DNA of 64,000 bases from Comamonadaceae bacterium (GCA_027490925.1 JAIXXF010000045.1:62001-126000); one strand, 5' to 3'. Shown: positions 9,350 through 21,233, counted from the stretch's first letter. A program made the numbers and translations. The notes: generated by a model from the letters alone, not told the origin.

Positions 9350-10558
9350 TCAGCCCAGCACCACTTGCGAGACGATGTTGCGCTGTACCTCGTTGCTGCC
9401 GCCGTAGATGGTGGTTTTGCGCATGTTGAAGTAGTTGGCAGCCAGCGGCGCGCAGTGCGCGTGTTCTGCCGGGAAGGCGTGCAGACCGCTCGCGAAGGCC
9501 TGGTCACCTTGCCAACCGGCCTCCATCGCTTCGTAGATGAAGGGCAGGCTGGACGGGCCGCCCGCCAGCATCATCAATTCGGTGTAGCGCTGCTGGATTT
9601 CGCTGCCGCGGATTTTCAGCAGGCCCGCGATGTCCAGACTTTGTTTGCCAGACGTCTCGGCGCTCAGCACGCGCAGCACCAGCATTTCCAGGGCGACCAC
9701 GTCCACTTCGAGCTTGGCGATCTCGTCTCGGAAGCGCTGGTCGTCGTAAACCCCTTCGGCTTTGGCGATGCGCTTGAGGCGTTCCAGCTCGCGCTTGGCG
9801 CGGTTCACGTCGGCAATATTGGTGCGTTCGTGCGCCAGCAGGTGCTTGGCATAGTGCCAGCCTTTGTTTTCCTCGCCCACCAGGTTCTCAACCGGCACTT
9901 CGACGTTGTCGAACCAGACCTCGTTGACCTCGGGTTCGCCGTCCAGCAGCACGATGGGCCGCACGCTGACACCTGGACTTTTCATGTCGATCAACAAAAA
10001 ACTGATGCCGGTTTGCGGCTTGCCTTCGGTGCTGGTGCGCACCAGGCAAAAGATCCATTCGCCGTACTGGCCCAGCGTGGTCCACGTTTTCTGGCCGTTC
10101 ACGATGTATTTGTTGCCCCGGCGCTCGGCGCGGCATTTGAGAGACGCAAGGTCGGAGCCTGAACCGGGCTCGCTGTAGCCCTGGCTCCACCACACCTCCC
10201 CGCTTGCAATGCCAGGCAGAAAACGCTGTTGTTGTTCGGCATTCCCGAACGCCATGATCACCGGCGCCACCATCACCGGGCCGAATGGCACCACGCGGGG
10301 GGCGCCCGCCAACGCACATTCTTCTTCGAACAGGTGTTTCTGAACCGCGTTCCAACCGGGACCGCCGAACTGCTTTGGCCAGCCCCAGCCGAGCCAGCCT
10401 TTTTGGCCCAGGATCTTGCTCCAGCGCTGCATGTCGTCGCGGCTCAGGCGCATCGCATGGTGCACCTTGTGGGAAATGTCGGCGGGCAAATGGCTGCGAA
10501 CCCATTCGCGCACGTCGTTACGGAAGGCCTGTTCTTCAGGCGTGAATGCCAGATCCAT
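9350..10558 (-). CDS. Acyl-CoA dehydrogenase family protein, large-subunit type
   Basis: A 402-residue flavin enzyme that oxidises an acyl-CoA to the 2,3-enoyl-CoA. Landmarks: GYSEPGSGSDLASL in the middle FAD/substrate region, NGQKTWTTLGQY, and the C-terminal YGGSNEVQRNI. The usual catalytic Glu of the YEG motif is Gly here, so another acid, perhaps the Glu of LLAHERT near residue 240, may serve as base (inference). Together with the downstream small-type subunit it resembles PimC/PimD-like or sterol side-chain heteromeric dehydrogenases. First gene of the pair. Confidence 0.87.
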   Translation of the reverse strand: MDLAFTPEEQAFRNDVREWVRSHLPADISHKVHHAMRLSRDDMQRWSKILGQKGWLGWGWPKQFGGPGWNAVQKHLFEEECALAGAPRVVPFGPVMVAPVIMAFGNAEQQQRFLPGIASGEVWWSQGYSEPGSGSDLASLKCRAERRGNKYIVNGQKTWTTLGQYGEWIFCLVRTSTEGKPQTGISFLLIDMKSPGVSVRPIVLLDGEPEVNEVWFDNVEVPVENLVGEENKGWHYAKHLLAHERTNIADVNRAKRELERLKRIAKAEGVYDDQRFRDEIAKLEVDVVALEMLVLRVLSAETSGKQSLDIAGLLKIRGSEIQQRYTELMMLAGGPSSLPFIYEAMEAGWQGDQAFASGLHAFPAEHAHCAPLAANYFNMRKTTIYGGSNEVQRNIVSQVVLG

Positions 10559-10667
10559 GGGGTGAGTCTCCAGAGTGACCGGTTTGTAGCACGCGACGTG
10601 GTGGGTGGGTGTCGAGGTGGTGACATGGCACAGCGATAATCACGGGTTGCCCGTTGTGCCCCGACCC

Positions 10668-11246
10668 ATGAAAAACATCGTCATCCTGATTTCTGGCAGC
10701 GGCTCCAACATGGCGGCCATCGCGCAGGCCGCTCAGCGCGACCGTTGGCACGAGGTGTTTGGCGCGCGGGTCGTGGCGGTGATCAGCAACCGGCCCGCCG
10801 CGACCGGCCTCGCGCTGGCACAAGGGCTGGGTCTGGCCACCCAGGTGGTGGACCACACACATTTCGAGTCGCGCGAGGCCTTCGACGCCGCCCTGGCGGC
10901 CGCCATCGACGCCCATGCGCCAGCGCTGGTGGTGCTGGCCGGTTTCATGCGCATCTTGACCCCGGGTTTTGTGCGGCGTTTTGAGGACCGCCTGGTGAAC
11001 ATTCACCCCTCCCTGCTGCCCGCGTTCCCGGGGCTGAACACCCACCAGCGCGCCATCGACAGTGGGAGCCGGTTCGCCGGTGCCACGGTGCACCGGGTGA
11101 CCGCCGCGCTGGACCATGGCCCGATCCTGGACCAGGCGGTGGTGCCCATCCTGCCGGGCGACAGCGCCGCGACCTTGGCCGCTCGGGTGCTCAGCCAGGA
11201 GCATCTGATCTACCCGAGGGCGATCGCTTCGCTCCTGAAAAAATAG
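10668..11246 (+). CDS. purN: Phosphoribosylglycinamide formyltransferase
   Basis: Transfers formyl from 10-formyl-THF to glycinamide ribonucleotide, third step of purine synthesis; cytoplasmic. 192 residues from ATG 10668 (MKNIVILISGSGSN), the typical N-terminus; the frame is open further up to 10605 but without homology. SGSGSN binds the phosphate of GAR; the catalytic Asn-His pair is in NIHPSLLPAFPG and the Asp in ALDHGPIL. It stands alone, divergent from the acyl-CoA dehydrogenases. Confidence 0.95.
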   Translation: MKNIVILISGSGSNMAAIAQAAQRDRWHEVFGARVVAVISNRPAATGLALAQGLGLATQVVDHTHFESREAFDAALAAAIDAHAPALVVLAGFMRILTPGFVRRFEDRLVNIHPSLLPAFPGLNTHQRAIDSGSRFAGATVHRVTAALDHGPILDQAVVPILPGDSAATLAARVLSQEHLIYPRAIASLLKK

Positions 11247-11293
11247 CAACAGTGTCAATATCCCCGTGGGTCAGGGATTGATTCGACCTACAA

Positions 11294-11542
11294 TCAGGCA
11301 GGGCCAGGCCCCACCGGCTCAAAACGGGGCTTTTTGACCCCGTCCACCACCACCGTTTCATTGAACATGGCCGCGGGCCGGACCCACAGCCCGCGCTCGC
11401 CATACAGCGCTCGGTACAAGGTCATGGGCTCGAGCGTCTCGCTGTGGCGCACCGTGCCCACCACTTCGTACATCAGGCCCTTGTGGTGCCGGTACAGGCC
11501 AGTTGGCGTGGTGATCAGCGGTGGCAGGGCGTTGTCGGACAT
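11294..11542 (-). CDS. DUF1653 domain protein
   Basis: Small cytoplasmic protein of 82 residues whose core (GLYRHHKGLMYEVVGTVRHS, then EPMTLYRALYG and LWVRP) matches the DUF1653 family, a compact SH3-like fold of unknown function. The ATG at 11542 is chosen because upstream residues in the frame show no family match and would run into the divergent methyltransferase gene, which begins 31 nt away. Confidence 0.82.
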   Translation of the reverse strand: MSDNALPPLITTPTGLYRHHKGLMYEVVGTVRHSETLEPMTLYRALYGERGLWVRPAAMFNETVVVDGVKKPRFEPVGPGPA

Positions 11543-11573
11543 GGTGCAGAGGGGTGCGTGGGACAATTCGAAC

Positions 11574-12845
11574 ATGCATCCTAAAGCCCTGCTCGACGCC
11601 TGCAGCGAACTGGTCAAGCTGGCACTCCAATTCGACCACCCGACCGACGGCATCGTCTCCCGTTACTTCCGCGACCACCGCCAGCTCGGCCCGCGCGAAC
11701 GGGCCACGCTAGCCGACACGGTTTACAACGTCCTGCGGCACAAGTTGCGGTTCGAGCATTTCGCCCCGTCGGGCAGCGGCCCCAAAGAACGGCGGTTGGC
11801 CATCTTGGGGTTTGCCGCCCCACGCGATTTTTTGTACGCCGCGCTCAACGACACCGAAAAAGCCTGGCTCAGCCAGTGCGACCGCATCCAACCCGCCGAT
11901 CTGCTGGAGCGGCACCGCCACAACCTGCCCGAATGGCTGGTTGGCGAACTCAAGGCGCAACTCGACAGCGACTTTTGGGCCCTGGTCAGCAGCCTGGACA
12001 CCCAGGCACCGCTGGACCTGCGCGTCAACGCCCTGACCGACAAGCGCGCCGACGTGCAGGCTGAGCTTGCCGAGGCGGGCGTCAAGACCCGCACCACGCC
12101 CTGGTCCCCTTGGGGCTTGCGGGTCGAGGGCAAGCCGTCGCTGGCGCAAGTGCCCGCGTTCGCGCGCGGCGCGGTGGAAGTGCAAGACGAAGGCTCCCAA
12201 GTCCTGGCCCTGTTGCTGGACGCCAAGCGCGGCGAGATGGTGGCCGACTTCTGCGCCGGGGCCGGGGGCAAAACCCTGGCCATTGGCGCCAGCATGCGCA
12301 ACACTGGGCGGCTGTACGCGTTCGACACCTCGGGCCACCGCCTGGACGCGCTCAAGCCGCGTCTGGCACGCAGCGGGCTGTCCAATGTGCACCCGGCCGC
12401 CATTGCCCACGAGCGTGACGACCGCATCAAGCGCTTGTCTGGCAAGCTCGACCGGGTGTTGGTGGATGCGCCCTGCACCGGCCTGGGCACATTGCGCCGC
12501 AACCCGGCCTTGAAGTGGCGGCTAAGCCCCGCCGCCGTGGCCGAGGCGGCCGCGTTGCAGGCGCAAATCCTGAACAGCGCCGCCCGCCTGCTCAAGCCTG
12601 GCGGCCGCCTGGTGTATGCCACCTGCAGCCTGTTGCCTGCTGAAAACGAGGCGGTGGCCGACGCCTTCAGCGCGGCCCACCGCGAGTTCCAACCGTTGCC
12701 TGTGGCCGAGGTGCTGACCCAGTTGAAAGTGGCGGGTGCGACTGGCCTGTGCGGCGCAGGCGAGACTGGGGGGACGTACCTGCGTCTGTGGCCGCATCGC
12801 CACCAGACCGACGGGTTTTTTGCCGCCGTCTGGCAGAAAAAATGA
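11574..12845 (+). CDS. RsmB/NOP-family class I SAM-dependent RNA methyltransferase
   Basis: RNA (cytosine-5) methyltransferase of 423 residues. An N-terminal helical (NusB-like) domain is followed by a PUA-like linker and a Rossmann domain with the SAM motif DFCAGAGGKT near residue 223. The two cysteines of the family are in DAPCTGLGTLRRNP (near 300) and ATCSLLPAEN (near 345). It is shorter and more divergent than canonical RsmB, so 16S C967 is only one possible target. The start at 11574 leaves a 31-nt divergent space to the DUF1653 gene. Confidence 0.87.
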   Translation: MHPKALLDACSELVKLALQFDHPTDGIVSRYFRDHRQLGPRERATLADTVYNVLRHKLRFEHFAPSGSGPKERRLAILGFAAPRDFLYAALNDTEKAWLSQCDRIQPADLLERHRHNLPEWLVGELKAQLDSDFWALVSSLDTQAPLDLRVNALTDKRADVQAELAEAGVKTRTTPWSPWGLRVEGKPSLAQVPAFARGAVEVQDEGSQVLALLLDAKRGEMVADFCAGAGGKTLAIGASMRNTGRLYAFDTSGHRLDALKPRLARSGLSNVHPAAIAHERDDRIKRLSGKLDRVLVDAPCTGLGTLRRNPALKWRLSPAAVAEAAALQAQILNSAARLLKPGGRLVYATCSLLPAENEAVADAFSAAHREFQPLPVAEVLTQLKVAGATGLCGAGETGGTYLRLWPHRHQTDGFFAAVWQKK

Positions 12846-12946
12846 CGCGAAACCCGGATTTAGAGGTTCGGCACTGGCGGAATTTCCCCGAAACCGCGTG
12901 AAAGTAAGACAATACGGCACCATTCGCATGAGAAACGCTGTCGACT

Positions 12947-14161
12947 ATGTTGCTTCCTGATTGGGCTGTGCTGAACGCAGCCATTGACGTCATGGCCCAT
13001 GGGCTGTGGGACTTGGCCTGGTGGCAAGTGGTGATCTACACGCTGGTCACCACCCACATCACGATTGCGGCGGTGACGATCTTCCTGCACCGCACCCAGG
13101 CGCACCGCGCCATGGACCTGCACGCCATCCCTTCGCATTTCTTCCGTTTTTGGCTGTGGATCGGGACCGGCATGGTGACCAAAGAATGGGTCGCCATTCA
13201 CCGCAAGCACCACGCCAAGTGCGAAACGGCCGACGACCCACACAGCCCGCAGACCCGCGGCATCGACAACGTGTTGTGGCGCGGCGCTGAGATGTACCGC
13301 GCCGAGTCCAAGAACAAAGAGACGATTCAGAAATTCGGTCTTGGCACCCCCGACGATTGGATCGAGCGCAACTTGTACTCGCGTTACAGCTGGCAAGGCG
13401 TGGGCCTGATGCTGGTGTTGAACTGGGCCCTGTTCGGCGCCATCGGCACCGTGGTCTGGACCGTGCAGATGCTGTGGATTCCAATCACCGCGGCTGGCAT
13501 CATCAACGGCATTGGCCACTACTGGGGCTACCGCAACTTCGAAGCACCAGACGCCAGCCGCAACATCTCGCCGGTGGGCATCATCATTGGCGGTGAAGAG
13601 CTGCACAACAACCACCACACCTACCCGACCTCGGCCCGTTTCTCGGTGAAGCCCTACGAATTCGACATCGGTTGGCTGTACATCACGTTGATGCAAAAGG
13701 TCGGGCTGGCCACAGTGAAAAAAGTGCCGCCCAAGATGCAAATGGGTGACATCCAGCCAGTCGCTAACGAAAAGACGCTCGAGGCGCTCATCGCCCACCG
13801 TTACGAGGTCATGGCCCGTTACGCGAAGGAGATGCGCCGGGTGTGCAAAGCCGAGATCGAACTGCTCAAATCTCGCCAAGCCGACATTTCGGTGCTGGAA
13901 GTGGCCAAGCGTTGGGTGCACCGCGACGACGACAAAGTGCCCGCCACCGCACGCACCCAATTGGCCCAAGCCCGCGCGGCCCACCCGGTGCTGGACAAGA
14001 TGGTGACCATGCGCGAAGAACTGCGCCAGATGTGGCTCAACACCTCGCAGTCACGTGAACAGTTGGCGGCTGATCTGGCCGCTTGGTGCCACCGCGCCGA
14101 AGAGAGTGGCATCGCCGCCTTGAAGGAGTTCTCCGTCAAGTTGCGCGCCGCACGCGCCTGA
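12947..14161 (+). CDS. Fatty acid (acyl-CoA) desaturase
   Basis: Integral membrane di-iron desaturase of 404 residues that introduces a double bond into acyl chains. The three histidine boxes are visible: HRTQAH (near 46), HRKHH (near 85) and HNNHH (near 221). Membrane helices flank the first two boxes. Unlike minimal delta-9 desaturases, about 120 residues follow the last box; they are charged and helical (AKRWVHRDDDKV and later). That tail is also seen in related proteobacterial enzymes. Single gene with its own terminator. Confidence 0.9.
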   Translation: MLLPDWAVLNAAIDVMAHGLWDLAWWQVVIYTLVTTHITIAAVTIFLHRTQAHRAMDLHAIPSHFFRFWLWIGTGMVTKEWVAIHRKHHAKCETADDPHSPQTRGIDNVLWRGAEMYRAESKNKETIQKFGLGTPDDWIERNLYSRYSWQGVGLMLVLNWALFGAIGTVVWTVQMLWIPITAAGIINGIGHYWGYRNFEAPDASRNISPVGIIIGGEELHNNHHTYPTSARFSVKPYEFDIGWLYITLMQKVGLATVKKVPPKMQMGDIQPVANEKTLEALIAHRYEVMARYAKEMRRVCKAEIELLKSRQADISVLEVAKRWVHRDDDKVPATARTQLAQARAAHPVLDKMVTMREELRQMWLNTSQSREQLAADLAAWCHRAEESGIAALKEFSVKLRAARA

Positions 14162-14205
14162 CAGCCCTGCACCCTGCCACTGTTTGGCTGGCTGGGTTGG
14201 ACGAA

Positions 14206-14237
14206 TAAAAAAGCCGCTGAGATCAGCGGCTTTTTTT
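14206..14237. terminator. Bidirectional intrinsic terminator between desaturase and rpmG
   Basis: Perfect 9-bp stem AGCCGCTGA (14212-14220) / TCAGCGGCT (14223-14231) with a short loop, preceded by an A run and followed by seven T. It can end the desaturase transcript on + and the rpmB-rpmG transcript on -. Confidence 0.9.
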
Positions 14238-14253
14238 GTGGGTCAAATCTGAA

Positions 14254-14424
14254 TCACTTCAGTTTGATTTCCTTGTAGTCCACGTGCTTGCGAGCTTTTG
14301 GATCAAATTTTTTGATCAGCATCTTCTCGGGCGTGGTTTTCTTGTTCTTGGTGGTGGTGTAGAAGTGGCCGGTTCCCGCGGTGGATTCCAGCTTGATTTT
14401 TTCGCGTCCGCCTTTGGCTGCCAT
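14254..14424 (-). CDS. rpmG: 50S ribosomal protein L33
   Basis: 56-residue ribosomal protein (start [15 protein letters not shown], end KEIKLK) of the long-tailed, cysteine-free L33 type. It has the conserved [12 protein letters not shown] core. A clear GAAGGAG ribosome site lies 7 nt before the ATG. It is co-transcribed with rpmB, which ends 19 nt upstream, and is followed by the bidirectional terminator. Confidence 0.95.
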   Translation of the reverse strand: MAAKGGREKIKLESTAGTGHFYTTTKNKKTTPEKMLIKKFDPKARKHVDYKEIKLK

Positions 14425-14443
14425 GGTCGTGCTCCTTCAGAAA

Positions 14444-14677
14444 TTAAGCTTGACCACGGGCGCGCAGGTCTGCGAGCACGGCGTCGATGCCATTTTTGTC
14501 GATCAGCCGCAGGGCGGCGCTGGACACGCGCAAGCGAACCCAGCGGTTCTCGCTCTCGACCCAGAAACGGCGGTATTGCAGGTTCGGCAAGAACCGGCGC
14601 TTGGTTTTGTTGTTGGCGTGGGAAACGTTGTTCCCGACCATCGGGCCTTTGCCCGTTACTTCGCAGACGCGTGCCAT
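14444..14677 (-). CDS. rpmB: 50S ribosomal protein L28
   Basis: 77-residue ribosomal protein: [20 protein letters not shown], then [12 protein letters not shown] and the C-terminal [14 protein letters not shown]. The start ATG 14677 is fixed by the universal MARVCxVTGK N-terminus; the frame is open upstream to 14755 but unrelated. A GGAG site lies about 8 nt upstream. First gene of the rpmB-rpmG unit. Confidence 0.96.
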   Translation of the reverse strand: MARVCEVTGKGPMVGNNVSHANNKTKRRFLPNLQYRRFWVESENRWVRLRVSSAALRLIDKNGIDAVLADLRARGQA

Positions 14678-14818
14678 CAGGACACTCCGATACTTTGAAA
14701 CGGCCGTCACTTGCAGTGAGAGCCTGACCTCGCCAGAAGGGTGGCGGTAACCCATGCACCAAACTCAGACCTCCCGGCCGAATTCAGCAAAGCTTCAAAT
14801 TATAACGAAGCCATGGGC

Positions 14819-16648
<1,830 letters not shown>

Positions 16649-16888
16649 CTTCCGTTCTGGCGACCCGCGGCCGCGGGCCTTGTGCGCGCCTGCGGGCACG
16701 GGTGGCACGGGCAGCGGTGTCGACAGGGGCAGCCCCGAAACGCGTCTGATGGGCGTCTGCGGGCGGCACCCACTCCGGGTAAAAGGACTTGATCCGCCAA
16801 CCCCAGCGCGGTCCAGCCAGCGGCGCGGCGAGCGCACCGAGAGTGGCCAGAACTGGCCGTTGAGGTAAGCTAAAGCGTCCCCCTATTT

Positions 16889-19267
16889 ATGACCTATTCC
16901 CTCAACACTTTGGGCGCACCGACCCCGGCGACGGCTCGGGCTTCAGGCGGGCGAGCGGGTGCCAAGGCGAATGCCCGGCGCGCCGACCTCGCTGCCCCGC
17001 GCGCGGGCGCTGCCCGCTTCTTGACCGAGGTCGTGCTGCTGGTTGGCACCGTCGGGCTGTTGTTGTGGTGGCTGGCCATGGTCAGTTACCACCCCCAAGA
17101 CGCCGCATGGTCCACGTCGGGTGCCGGCCTGCCTCTGCGAAATTGGGTTGGCCGTGTGGGCGCCTGGCTGGCCGATGGCAGCCATTACCTGTTTGGATTT
17201 TCCGCTTGGTGGCTGTTGCTGGCTGGGGCAAAAGCGCTGCTGAGCGGGTGGGCGGTCTGGTTGCGGGCGTCTGCCTCAACGGCTGAAAACAGGGGACCGG
17301 GTTGGCAGGGGCGTGCGGCGTTTTGGGTGGGCCTTGCGGTGTTGATGCTGGCCAGTTGCGGCATGGAGTGGTCGCGCTTGCACCGGCTGGAGGGCTTTTT
17401 GCCAGGCCCTGCCGGTGGCGCACTCGGTTTCTGGATGGGCCCGCTGGGTGAGCGCTGGCTGGGATTCACCGGCTCCGGGTTGCTGTGGATTGTGCTGGGT
17501 GTCTTGAGCGCAGCGCAGGTGTTCCGCTTCACCTGGACCGGTCTGGCCGAACGCATCGGGCGAACGGTGGACGGCGTGTGGGTCGCTTACATGCACAAGC
17601 GCGAGAAGGCCGAGGACCTGGAGCTGGGCCTGCGTGCGGCGCGTGAGCGCGAAGAGACCGTGTTAGAGCAACGCGCCGACGTGCGCGAGCAGGTTGCAGC
17701 GCCGGTGTTGATTGAACCGGTCCCGGCCGAGGTGCCACAGAGCCCACGCGTGGCCAAAGAACGCCAAAAGCCCCTGTTCACCGAGCTGCCCGACAGCAAG
17801 TTGCCACAGGTCGATTTGCTGGACGGACCGCTTGGCCGACAAGAATCGGTCTCCGGCGAGACGCTGGAGATGACCAGCCGCCTGATCGAGAAAAAGCTGA
17901 AAGATTTCGGTGTAGAGGTGCGGGTGGTGATGGCTTCGCCCGGCCCAGTCATCACCCGTTATGAGATCGAGCCCGCCACCGGTGTCAAGGGCTCACAGGT
18001 GGTCAACCTCGCCCGGGACCTGGCACGCTCGCTGAGCCTGGTGTCGATCCGCGTGATTGAGACCATTACCGGCAAAAATTACATGGCGCTGGAGCTGCCC
18101 AACGCCAAACGCCAGACCATCAGGCTGAGCGAGATCCTGGGCTCGCAGGTCTACAACGACGGCAAGTCTCTGCTGACCATGGGGCTGGGCAAAGACATCA
18201 TCGGCAACGCGGTGGTGGCCGACCTCGCCAAGATGCCGCACGTGCTGGTGGCCGGCACCACTGGTTCGGGCAAGTCGGTCGGCATCAACGCAATGATCCT
18301 GAGCCTCTTGTACAAGGCCGAGGCGCGCGATGTGCGCCTGCTGATGATCGATCCGAAGATGCTGGAAATGAGCGTCTATGAGGGCATCCCCCACCTGCTG
18401 GCCCCGGTGGTGACCGACATGAAACAGGCAGCCCACGGCCTGAACTGGTGCGTGGCCGAGATGGAGCGGCGCTACAAGCTGCTCAGCAAGCTGGGTGTGC
18501 GCAACCTGGCGGGTTACAACGCGAAGATTGACGAGGCCAAGGCCCGCGAAGAGTTCATCTACAACCCGTTCAGCCTGACGCCGGAGTCGCCCGAGCCGCT
18601 GGAGCGCTTGCCCCACATCGTGGTGGTGATCGATGAGCTGGCCGACCTGATGATGGTGGTGGGCAAGAAGATCGAAGAGCTCATCGCCCGCTTGGCGCAA
18701 AAAGCCCGTGCCGCTGGCATTCACCTGATTTTGGCGACCCAGCGACCCAGCGTGGACGTGATCACCGGCCTCATCAAGGCCAACATCCCGACCCGCATCG
18801 CTTTCCAGGTGAGCAGCAAAATCGACAGCCGCACCATTCTCGACCAGATGGGCGCTGAGGCGTTGCTGGGCATGGGCGACATGCTCTACATGCCCAGCGG
18901 CACCGGTTACCCGGTGCGGGTGCACGGCGCGTTCGTGAGCGACGAAGAGGTGCACCGCGTGGTGAGCTACCTCAAATCGCAGGGCGAGCCCAACTATGTA
19001 GAGGGCGTGCTCGAAGGTGGCACGGTGGACGGGGATGAGGTCGGCGGTGAGGGCGGTGAGAGCGCCGAGAAAGACCCGATGTACGACCAGGCAGTGGAGG
19101 TCGTGCTGAAGAACCGCAAGGCCAGCATCTCGCTGGTGCAGCGGCATTTGAAGATTGGCTACAACCGCTCAGCCCGCATGTTGGAAGACATGGAAAAAGC
19201 CGGGCTCATCAGCGCCATGAGCGGCAGCGGCCAGCGCGACATTTTGGTGCCCCCACGCGCCGACTGA
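16889..19267 (+). CDS. ftsK: DNA translocase FtsK
   Basis: Septum-located DNA pump of 792 residues that clears and aligns the terminus region at division. Residues about 45-220 hold the membrane segments ([14 protein letters not shown] and others), followed by a short linker with no long repeats. The motor domain has Walker [11 protein letters not shown] near 456 and Walker [14 protein letters not shown] near 580. The C-terminal gamma winged helix ([11 protein letters not shown] to DILVP) reads KOPS/FRS sites. Length is typical of short-linker FtsK. lolA and rarA follow. Confidence 0.96.
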   Translation: MTYSLNTLGAPTPATARASGGRAGAKANARRADLAAPRAGAARFLTEVVLLVGTVGLLLWWLAMVSYHPQDAAWSTSGAGLPLRNWVGRVGAWLADGSHYLFGFSAWWLLLAGAKALLSGWAVWLRASASTAENRGPGWQGRAAFWVGLAVLMLASCGMEWSRLHRLEGFLPGPAGGALGFWMGPLGERWLGFTGSGLLWIVLGVLSAAQVFRFTWTGLAERIGRTVDGVWVAYMHKREKAEDLELGLRAAREREETVLEQRADVREQVAAPVLIEPVPAEVPQSPRVAKERQKPLFTELPDSKLPQVDLLDGPLGRQESVSGETLEMTSRLIEKKLKDFGVEVRVVMASPGPVITRYEIEPATGVKGSQVVNLARDLARSLSLVSIRVIETITGKNYMALELPNAKRQTIRLSEILGSQVYNDGKSLLTMGLGKDIIGNAVVADLAKMPHVLVAGTTGSGKSVGINAMILSLLYKAEARDVRLLMIDPKMLEMSVYEGIPHLLAPVVTDMKQAAHGLNWCVAEMERRYKLLSKLGVRNLAGYNAKIDEAKAREEFIYNPFSLTPESPEPLERLPHIVVVIDELADLMMVVGKKIEELIARLAQKARAAGIHLILATQRPSVDVITGLIKANIPTRIAFQVSSKIDSRTILDQMGAEALLGMGDMLYMPSGTGYPVRVHGAFVSDEEVHRVVSYLKSQGEPNYVEGVLEGGTVDGDEVGGEGGESAEKDPMYDQAVEVVLKNRKASISLVQRHLKIGYNRSARMLEDMEKAGLISAMSGSGQRDILVPPRAD

Positions 19268-19277
19268 GGACTTGCTT

Positions 19278-19940
19278 GTGACCGTCTCCCGCCTGTTTCG
19301 TTTCTACTTTGCTGCGCTTTTTATAGCATCTTTACCAGGGTGGGCGTGGGCTGACGGCATGAAAAGCCTTGAGTCCTTCGTCAAAGGCACCCAAAGTGGC
19401 CGGGCCGACTTCATCCAGACGGTCACCTCGCCCGCCAAAGAGGGCCAGTCGCCGCGCGCCCGCACGTCCAGCGGCAGTTTCGAGTTTCAACGCCCAAACC
19501 GTTTCCGTTTCAACTACAAAAAACCGTTTGAGCAAACCATTGTGGCCGACGGTCAAACCCTGTGGCTCCATGACGTGGATTTGAACCAAGTCACCGCACG
19601 CAAGCAGTCGCAGGCGCTGGGCAGTTCACCGGCCGCCCTGATCGCTGCCGCGGCCGACCTGCGCGCGCTGCAGGCCGACTTTCACCTGGTGTCTGCGCCT
19701 GACAAAGACGGTCTGCAGTGGGTGGTGGCCACGCCCAAAGCCAAAGACGGGCAATTGCAAAACGTGCGCATCGGCTTCAAGTCTGGCGACAAGGCCGCCG
19801 AGTTGGCCGCCCTGGAAATTTTGGACAGTTTCGGACAGCTGTCGCGCATGGTGTTCAGCCAAACCGAGGTCAACCCGACCTTGGCCAAGACCACCTTCCA
19901 ATTCAAGCCCCCCGCCGGGGCCGACCTGATCCGCCCATGA
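19278..19940 (+). CDS. lolA: Outer membrane lipoprotein carrier protein LolA
   Basis: Periplasmic chaperone that ferries lipoproteins from LolCDE to LolB. The GTG start at 19278 is chosen because TGAGGA lies 7-12 nt upstream; the TTG at 19272 would be too close to it. Residues 5-25 are a signal peptide ending near AWA. The mature domain has the LolA core with RPNRFRFNYKKPFEQTIVADG and LWLHDVDLNQV. 220 residues, normal. It overlaps rarA by 4 nt (ATGA). Confidence 0.92.
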   Translation: MTVSRLFRFYFAALFIASLPGWAWADGMKSLESFVKGTQSGRADFIQTVTSPAKEGQSPRARTSSGSFEFQRPNRFRFNYKKPFEQTIVADGQTLWLHDVDLNQVTARKQSQALGSSPAALIAAAADLRALQADFHLVSAPDKDGLQWVVATPKAKDGQLQNVRIGFKSGDKAAELAALEILDSFGQLSRMVFSQTEVNPTLAKTTFQFKPPAGADLIRP

Positions 19941-21223
19941 GCGTGCCCCTGGCCGAACGCTTGCGGCCGCGCACGCTGGGCGAGGTGATCGGCCAGCAGC
20001 ACCTGCTGGGTGCGGACCGGCCACTGCGAGTCGCATTCGAGTCGGGGCGGCCGCACAGCTGCATCCTGTGGGGGCCGCCCGGCGTGGGCAAAACCACCAT
20101 CGCGCGGTTGATGGCCGACGCTTTTGACGCGCGGTTCATCACCATCAGCGCGGTACTGGGCGGCGTCAAAGACATCCGCGAGGCCGTGGAGCAGGCCCAG
20201 CAAGCGCAGGCCCAGGGCGCCAGCACCATCGTGTTCGTGGACGAGGTGCACCGTTTCAACAAGAGCCAGCAGGACGCATTCCTGCCGCACGTGGAAAGCG
20301 GTTTGTTCACCTTCGTGGGGGCCACCACCGAGAACCCGTCGTTCGAGGTCAACTCGGCAATGCTGTCGCGCGCGGTGGTTTACGTCTTGCAACCGCTGAC
20401 CGAGGCCGAGCTGGGCCAGATCGTCGCCAAGGCCCAGGCGCTGGGCGCTGTGCCGCCGATGGACGAAGCCGCAAGCCAACGGCTGGCTGCCCATGCCGAC
20501 GGCGACGCCCGCCGGATGCTCAACACGCTGGAAATGCTGGCGGTATCGGCCGAAAAAGACCGGCTCGAACGCATCACGGACGCTTGGGTGCTGCGTCTGC
20601 TCGGTGAGAGAATGCGGCGCTATGACAAGGGCGGTGACCAGTTCTACGACACCATCAGCGCGTTGCACAAATCGGTGCGAGGCTCTGACCCCGATGCGGC
20701 GTTGTACTGGTTCGTCCGCATGCTCGACGGCGGGGCCGACCCGCGCTACCTGGCTCGCCGCCTGATCCGTATGGCCAGCGAGGACATCGGTTTGGCCGAT
20801 CCGCGTGCGCTGCGCCTCGCGCTGGACGCCGCAGAAACTTACGAGCGCTTGGGCACGCCAGAAGGTGAGCTGACCCTGGCACAGTGCGTGCTGTACTTGG
20901 CCATGGCCCCCAAGTCCAATGCCGCTTATCAGGCCTACAAAGCCGCGCAGGCCTTGGTCAAGAAAGACGGCAGCCGGCCGGTGCCCTTGCACCTGCGCAA
21001 CGCCCCCACCGAGCTGATGAAGCAACTCGATCATGGCCGCCACTACCGCTACGCGCACGACGAAGAGGGAGGCGTCGCCGCAGGTGAGCGCTATTTTCCG
21101 GACGGCATGTCGCCCCCGGAGTTCTATCGCCCCGTGGAGCGTGGCCTTGAAATCCGTATCGCCGAGCGCTTGCGCGCCTTGAAGCAACTCAACCAAGCCG
21201 GCCAAGGCGGTCGCCCCAGCTGA
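19937..21223 (+). CDS. rarA: Replication-associated recombination protein A (MgsA/WRNIP1 AAA+ ATPase)
   Basis: AAA+ clamp-loader-like ATPase of 428 residues that acts at stalled forks with SSB. Start ATG 19937 overlaps the lolA stop. RPRTLGEVIGQQHLLG opens the domain; Walker A GPPGVGKT is near residue 50, Walker B VFVDEVHRFNKSQQD near 100, sensor 1 GATTENPSFE near 127. The C-terminal tetramerisation domain contains GSDPDAALYW and SEDIGLADPRAL. The frame is open upstream to 19718 inside lolA, but that part is a shadow. Confidence 0.95.
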   Translation: MSVPLAERLRPRTLGEVIGQQHLLGADRPLRVAFESGRPHSCILWGPPGVGKTTIARLMADAFDARFITISAVLGGVKDIREAVEQAQQAQAQGASTIVFVDEVHRFNKSQQDAFLPHVESGLFTFVGATTENPSFEVNSAMLSRAVVYVLQPLTEAELGQIVAKAQALGAVPPMDEAASQRLAAHADGDARRMLNTLEMLAVSAEKDRLERITDAWVLRLLGERMRRYDKGGDQFYDTISALHKSVRGSDPDAALYWFVRMLDGGADPRYLARRLIRMASEDIGLADPRALRLALDAAETYERLGTPEGELTLAQCVLYLAMAPKSNAAYQAYKAAQALVKKDGSRPVPLHLRNAPTELMKQLDHGRHYRYAHDEEGGVAAGERYFPDGMSPPEFYRPVERGLEIRIAERLRALKQLNQAGQGGRPS

Positions 21224-21233
21224 GCCCTCCGAC

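Noticed and set aside
8387-10162. 591-residue + strand open frame
   Set aside because: Antisense shadow of the two acyl-CoA dehydrogenase genes with no recognisable domain.
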